Origin: Bradyrhizobium liaoningense
GTDB taxonomy: Bacteria; Pseudomonadota; Alphaproteobacteria; Rhizobiales; Xanthobacteraceae
NCBI RefSeq assembly: GCF_018130955.1
Contig: NZ_JAFCJM010000026.1
Location: forward strand, 31,652 to 95,651
Direction of reading: 5' to 3'
Length of the DNA stretch: 64,000 nt
Positions 59,938-64,000 of the stretch are shown piece by piece (position 1 is the first letter of the stretch; each line of letters begins with the position of its first letter). The translations under genes were made by a program, and so were the position numbers. A model generated the notes under the pieces. The model was not told the origin of the DNA, ran no database searches, and worked only from the letters and a program-made list of their open reading frames with translations.

Positions 59938-60390
59938 TCAGGCCTCCAGTTTTGAGAACAGCGTTGAGTACTTGCCGTATCCCTCGCTTTCTAATTGGTC
60001 GCGGTGGATAAACCTCAAGGAGGCCGAATTTATGCAGTACCTCAACCCGCCCTCGTCGCGCGGCCCATCTGGGAAGACGTGGCCAAGATGGCTGTCGCCG
60101 TGCTTGGAGCGAACCTCGGTCCGCGTCATGCCATGCGAGCTGTCAACGTTCTCGGCGACATTTGCGGCCTCGAGGGGCCGCGTGAAACTCGGCCATCCCG
60201 TTCCGCTGTCGAACTTGTCGAAGGACGCAAAGAGCGGCTCGCCGGAAACCACGTCGACGTAGAGACCAGGCTCCTTGTTGTCCCAATATTCATTGGCGAA
60301 GGGACGCTCGGTCCCGTCAGTCTGCGTGACGCGGTACTGCTCGGGAGTCAACTTCGAGATCGCTTCGGGATTTTTCCTGTAGGTCGGCAT
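59938..60390 (-). CDS. msrB: Peptide-methionine (R)-S-oxide reductase MsrB
   Basis: 150 residues from the ATG at 60390 (MPTYRKNPEAISKLTPEQYR; GGAG 9 bases upstream). DKFDSGTGWPSFTRPLEAAN, RSKHGDSHLGHVFPDGPRDE and the catalytic GLRYCINSASLRFIHRDQLE are typical. The two CxxC zinc pairs of some MsrB are absent, as in the zinc-free subgroup. The frame is open to 60627 and includes a stretch FDVNETLID reminiscent of a haloacid dehalogenase motif I, probably chance. First gene of the msrB-msrA-lactonase operon. Confidence 0.93.
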   Translation of the reverse strand: MPTYRKNPEAISKLTPEQYRVTQTDGTERPFANEYWDNKEPGLYVDVVSGEPLFASFDKFDSGTGWPSFTRPLEAANVAENVDSSHGMTRTEVRSKHGDSHLGHVFPDGPRDEGGLRYCINSASLRFIHRDQLESEGYGKYSTLFSKLEA

Positions 60391-60749
60391 TCGCCGTACT
60401 CCGTTTTGTTCTGCATTGAAGTCCCAATCACAGAAGTCTGCGACAATCGTCTCGACCTTTCCTTTGGCGCAATCGATACGGGGGTCGATCAAAGTCTCAT
60501 TGACGTCGAAATCAGCGTGGAGAGTCTTTCCACCGTTCCATTGACCTTTCGCGGACTCGAATTGCTGATAGGTCATTGACTTCCGCAATTCCCGTCCATG
60601 TTGCGACGAGCCACGGCAAACCGCCAATTCCTTTCTGGAATGCGTTCGATAAACTCCTCGGCTACGTCGTCGTGACCCGTGCTAACCGCCCGGAACGAGC
60701 AGGCGGGCGGAAGGATTCGTCCCGGCAGGGGTGATCTCTATGCTGATGA
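60391..60749. other. Upstream region of msrB
   Basis: A minus-strand frame (MTYQQFESAKGQWNGGKTLH) is open into msrB but unlike any family I know. Probably holds the operon promoter; none identified. Confidence 0.4.
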
Positions 60750-61030
60750 CGAAGGAGAGATGGCCGGCAATACGGACCCTGCGTGGCTGGGCCATTTTGG
60801 CGCTGAGCGACGCCGGCGCCATCCGCGATTGCGAGGAGCACGTTGGATGCAGGACCGAGCCGACCCTCATACCCGCGACCGCGCGTTCCAGATCGCCCGA
60901 GAGGCGCCGCCGCCCGGCGTCTCGCTGGCGGCAGCAGCAGCCGCGATCACCGAAGTATTGGACTCGATCGGCGATACGTGTCCCGAGTGTCCACCGGACT
61001 GCAGCAAATGTGCGAAGGCCGCGCGCCGGC
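60750..61030 (+). pseudogene. Small Cys-containing hypothetical gene, frameshifted
   Basis: GWAILALSDAGAIRDCEEH is followed, after a one-base shift near 60841, by WMQDRADPHTRDRAFQIARE, APPPGVSLAAAAAAITEVLD and SIGDTCPECPP. Restoring one G gives EEHGWMQDRADPH, a sequence I associate with a short protein family of Bradyrhizobium. The C-terminal CPECPPDCSKC may be a metal site in the shifted frame. Confidence 0.5.
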
Positions 61031-61302
61031 CGTCAGCCACGCTTCTGCAACTGATGTCGCGCCCCCGCCAGGCCGCTCCGGAGCTGATACAAGGGTTCAG
61101 CTCGTTACCGACAGCCTGCGAGGCTCGCTCTTGTCTACGAGGTCGACGTTCATAGTCGCCTCACGATGGCAGTCCGAAGATCGGGAGCTGCTATCTATCA
61201 GGCGCGTGCTGCAGGCACAGAGGTTGCAGCGCAGTCATCCCGACCTCGTCCTCGCAGGACGTCGTCCCGCCTTTTCGGCGGATCCGCTGAATTGCTAATT
61301 GA

Positions 61303-61770
61303 TCATGCGGTCGCCTCCTCGCGGGTCCACCGGAACTCGCTTCCATCTGCCCAGATCCGATGCATCACGATCGCTAATTTTCGTGCGACTGCCACGACTG
61401 CTCGGCGAAGGCCACGTCGCTTGGCCACCCTTACACCCCAGGCTTTCAATGCGGACCAACGCTGGGTGCGGGTTAGAAGTGCAAGCGCGGCCTGATAAAG
61501 TATGGTTCTGAGCATCACATCGCCGCACCTCGAAATAGCGCCATTCCGATCGGTATCCCCTGATGCGTATTTGCGTGGTGTGAGGCCGAGATGCGCGCCA
61601 ACGTCGCGGGAGCGCTGAAAGCGATCCGGGTCGTCAATGGTCGTTAGAAACGTGATTGCCGTCAGTGCACCAACGCCTGATATTGTCATGAGCTCTTGTG
61701 TAGGACGCCGTACTGTTCACGCAGCGCGGCTCGAGCCACAAGCATTGGGCGCAGCAACTTGAAATAGTAC
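61303..61770 (-). mobile_element. IS110-family transposase C-terminal fragment
   Basis: MTISGVGALTAITFLTTIDD, RSRDVGAHLGLTPRKYASGD, GAISRCGDVMLRTILYQAAL and ARKLAIVMHRIWADGSEFRW are the C-terminal Transposase_20 domain. Upstream, YYFKLLRPMLVARAALREQY is kept but the piece in between is deleted and the N-terminal catalytic half is absent. This is another subgroup than the IS110 remnant at 51 kb. Its 5' side abuts the second copy of the 2.2-kb block. Confidence 0.8.
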
Positions 61771-61803
61771 GCCGCGAACCGGGCACCCTTCAGCCTGGCA
61801 TGA

Positions 61804-62442
61804 ATGAACGCAGGTCACAGCTTGATGCCCTCCAGCTCCAGCAAGATCGCGCTGTTCATTGACGGTTCCAATCTTCACTCGACCGCAAAAGCGCTTGGCT
61901 TCGATATCGATTACAAGTGCCTGCTCAAGGAATTCGAAAGCCGGGGGACGCTCGTTCGCGCGTGCTACTACACGACTATCAGTGAGAGCCAGGAATATTC
62001 CTCGATCCGCCCGCTACTCGACTGGCTGGCCTACAACGGGTTTACCGTGGTGATGAAAGCCACGAAGGAATTCGTAGACGCGAGCGGCCGTCGCAAGATC
62101 AAAGGCAACATCGACCTTGAACTTACAGTCGATGCGATGGAGCTCGCAGATCGCATCGACGAAATGGTGTTGTTCTCGGGACAAGGTGATTTTCGTCCGC
62201 TGGTGGAGGCGGTGCAGCGTCACGGCGTCCGTGTTACCGTCGTGTCCAGCCTCGCCACTCAGCCGTCAACGATCGCCGACGAGCTACGACGGCAGGCCGA
62301 TGTCTTTTGCGATATCAGGGAACTGCAGCCAAGGATTGGGCGCGATCCTTCCGAGCGAGCGCTATCTCGTATTGCGCGGGATCAAGCGCCGCGGTCCATG
62401 CAGCGCGCGATCGCGCGGTCGGGTGATGATGACGATGACTAG
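61804..62442 (+). CDS. NYN-domain (LabA/DUF88-like) protein, copy 2
   Basis: About 212 residues, very similar to the gene at 36642: KIALFIDGSNLHSTAKALGF, ATKEFVDASGRRKIKGNIDL, MVLFSGQGDFRPLVEAVQRH, VRVTVVSSLATQPSTIADEL. Both acidic clusters are intact, so both copies could be active nucleases. The tail ends SGDDDDD instead of DDDDERNMRN. Most differences between copies are conservative, which suggests that selection still acts on this gene while the fragments behind it decay. Confidence 0.85.
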   Translation: MNAGHSLMPSSSSKIALFIDGSNLHSTAKALGFDIDYKCLLKEFESRGTLVRACYYTTISESQEYSSIRPLLDWLAYNGFTVVMKATKEFVDASGRRKIKGNIDLELTVDAMELADRIDEMVLFSGQGDFRPLVEAVQRHGVRVTVVSSLATQPSTIADELRRQADVFCDIRELQPRIGRDPSERALSRIARDQAPRSMQRAIARSGDDDDD

Positions 62443-62496
62443 CGAGACACGCGGAATTGAGGAGAAGTACGGAGAAAGGGATCGGATTCTGGCATC

Positions 62497-62590
62497 CATG
62501 ACTAGGGAGACAGAACAAGGCCGACGGGTTACTTTCGAGCACGCGCTACCCGTGCACATGATGGCATCGACGGCGACTGGCGTCGATGTT
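62497..62590 (+). pseudogene. PilZ-like N-terminal fragment, copy 2
   Basis: MTRETEQGRRVTFEHALPVH then MMASTATGVD. Closer to the usual PilZ-protein start (RRVTFERGxxxHMM) than copy 1. It ends where the GroEL-like fragment begins. Confidence 0.4.
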
Positions 62591-63110
62591 TGCTCGGATG
62601 ACGCAAATGCTCCACCACGCGGCCGAACTAGCCTCTCGACGAGCGCGGCTGATTACGGTCAAAGAAGCGAAGTCGCTCCAGACCGAGCTCGACGTGGTCC
62701 AGGGCATGCAGTTCGACCGCGGCCACATCTCGCCCTACTTCGTCACCAACGCCGACAAGATGCGCGTTGAGATGGACGATACCTACATCCTCATCAACGA
62801 GAAGATGCTCCCCTCGCCGAACGAGCTGCTCCCACTGCTCGAGGCCGTGGTGCAGACCGGCAAGCCGCTGATCATCGTGGCCGAGGACGTCGAAGGCAAA
62901 GCGCTCGTCACCCTTGTCGTGAACCGCCTCAGCGGCGACCTCAGGTCGCTACCGTCAAGGCCGCCGGGCTTCGGCGATCGCCGCAAGGCCATGCTGGAGG
63001 ACATCGCGATCCTGGCCGGCGGTCAGCCGATCTCGGAAGATCTCGGCATCAAGCTCGTGAACGTCACGCTCAACATGCGCGATCGCGCCCCGAAGCGGCG
63101 AATCCGCCAC
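62586..63110 (+). pseudogene. GroEL apical-domain fragment, copy 2
   Basis: Here most of the apical domain is in one frame: EAKSLQTELDVVQGMQFDRG, HISPYFVTNADKMRVEMDDT, YILINEKMLPSPNELLPLLE, KPLIIVAEDVEGKALVTLVV, then a short out-of-frame part and GFGDRRKAMLEDIAILAGGQ and NVTLNMRDRAPKRR. The frame continues to 63284 with unrelated residues. No equatorial domain, so no ATPase. Better preserved than copy 1. Confidence 0.8.
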
Positions 63111-63449
63111 ATAGACGATATCGCAATTACTGATGTCTTCTCGACTTTTTGGATGCGCAGCCAGACGATACGGGTCGCGCCGAACAGACCCGGATCAAAG
63201 TCGAGTCGACGACGCCTCCTCCAAGCACGTGCCGAAAGTCCAAATTACGTATCCGCGAATCCGCGGCCTGGATTTCTTCTTTGACGGACGATTTGCCTGC
63301 GCCTCAAATGCCGGGCCGAGGACGGAAGAAATATCGCGCGTAACACCGATTAGGAACGCAAGAATTTGCGCCGCAGAGATCAAGGTGCAGCCCGCCAAAG
63401 TCTTACCGAACCTTGCGAGATGTGATGTAAAGGAAAGCGGCACGGACCA

Positions 63450-63853
63450 GTCTCCCCAGATCGGCGACAGGATCACGGAAAAATCAGCGCCGCCCGATGA
63501 CAACACTGTCCGCGAACTGGGTCGGGCCGAAGGCGTTCGTGCATTGGGCCGAGCTGCGGAACTGGATCGGAGCATACTACCCCGGTGTTTTCGCGCCGGA
63601 TTGGCTCTATGGCGGCAAGAAGCGCGGTTGGTCTCTGCGCTATAAGAAGTCCAAGGCTTTCTGCACCTTCCTACCTGAATATAGGCGGTTTTCCGTCCTG
63701 GTGGTCTTAGGGAGAGCAGAGCGAGAGAAATTTGAGGAGCGGCGTTATAGCTGGCGCTCGGATTGGTCAAGCTCTACGATCAAGCCAAAACATACCCTGA
63801 CGGGAAATGGCTGTCAGCTGCTATCTCTTCCGCAGCTGATCGACATGATGTGA
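63450..63853 (+). pseudogene. DUF3788-like gene, frameshifted, copy 2
   Basis: QIGDRITEKSAPPDDNTV is in one frame, a one-base insertion near 63514 shifts the frame, then WVGPKAFVHWAELRNWIGAY, GWSLRYKKSKAFCTFLPEYR and EREKFEERRYSWRSD follow. The C-terminal shift is the same as in copy 1 (SSSTIKPKHTLTGNG), so it predates the duplication; the insertion near 63514 is private to this copy. Confidence 0.75.
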
Positions 63854-64000
63854 CAGAGCTCTTGATTATGAAGCGCCCTCCACCGTCACGCGTTTGAATG
63901 TCAACGACAAATTACCAGATCGGTTCAATACCCGAGATTCTTCATGGAGGCCGATGCGCTTCATTCGGTGCAGACGACCTTCGCTTGCACCGCAGGCGAT

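Larger units (their letters stand above)
61770..64000 (+). repeat. 2.2-kb duplicated block, copy 2 (runs off the window)
   Basis: Matches 36610-38850 from CCCTTCAGCCTGGCATGAATG to the last base of the window. Differences are substitutions and a few small indels, including an 18-bp shortening near 63375 relative to 38220 and a 10-bp gain near 63640 (CGCTATAAGA). Confidence 0.9.

Noticed and set aside
60391..60627. N-terminal extension of msrB containing FDVNETLID
   Set aside because: It resembles haloacid dehalogenase motif I for nine residues only; the rest is unlike that family, and msrB has a good start at 60390.
1..64000. CRISPR arrays, tRNA or rRNA genes, integrase with att sites
   Set aside because: I looked for regularly spaced repeats, tRNA-like cloverleaf ends and tyrosine-recombinase motifs and found none that I could support. 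The tandem 18-bp array at 24.2 kb is coding and has no spacers.

Overview
The window looks like an accessory region of a Bradyrhizobium-type alphaproteobacterium. This is an inference from the GC-rich codon use, from several short hypothetical proteins of a kind I associate with that group, from the trifunctional kinase/AAA/histidine-kinase protein, and from the IS1182, IS5 and IS110 remnants. I saw no rRNA, tRNA, CRISPR array or replication origin. Intact genes alternate with truncated, frameshifted and chimeric ones, so much of the DNA is decaying or rearranged.

Layout. 0-9 kb: AraC and LysR fragments, a peroxiredoxin-like/MFS pair, a second MFS gene with two compensating frameshifts, two cupins, an AhpD-like protein and small proteins. 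9-14 kb: IS1182 and IS5 remnants, a Tyr-rich exported protein and an SPW-repeat membrane protein. 14-21.5 kb: a giant pseudokinase/AAA/GAF/PAS/histidine-kinase sensor facing a PAS protein and a molybdopterin oxidoreductase, then kinase and GST debris. 21.8-34 kb: the redox core, holding quinone oxidoreductase, AhpD-like, nitroreductase, three peroxiredoxin-like proteins, OsmC, two LysR regulators and a GMC oxidoreductase. 34-41 kb: a second SPW protein, a Crp/Fnr regulator, a NYN-domain gene followed by PilZ/GroEL/DUF3788 fragments, a stand-alone M41-like protein, and LigD, MFS and SPW remnants. 41-50.6 kb: an exported haloacid-dehalogenase-like protein, a ClpP-like periplasmic protein, AraC, a second nitroreductase/AhpD cassette with an azoreductase, isochorismatase, RidA and a cupin. 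51-56.7 kb: IS110 and IS1182 remnants, a methyltransferase, an MHYT histidine kinase and an HsdR fragment. 58-60.4 kb: msrB-msrA-lactonase operon. 61.3-64 kb: an IS110 fragment and a second copy of the 36.6-38.8 kb block, which runs off the window end.

How it works together. Four WCPxC peroxiredoxin-like proteins, AhpD-like CxxC proteins, OsmC, nitroreductases, an azoreductase, a quinone oxidoreductase, a GST remnant, Msr enzymes and cupins, with LysR and AraC regulators and MFS exporters, suggest an island for handling reactive electrophiles and peroxides such as quinones, nitroaromatics or organic hydroperoxides. The most interesting non-coding signal is a dispersed element of about 110-135 bp. 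It occurs five times, always upstream of and in the same orientation towards a gene (peroxiredoxin-like, cupin, exported Tyr-rich protein, GMC oxidoreductase, RidA). Duplicated promoter blocks also precede the quinone oxidoreductase and the SPW genes. The likely theme is an island built by copying genes together with their upstream control DNA.
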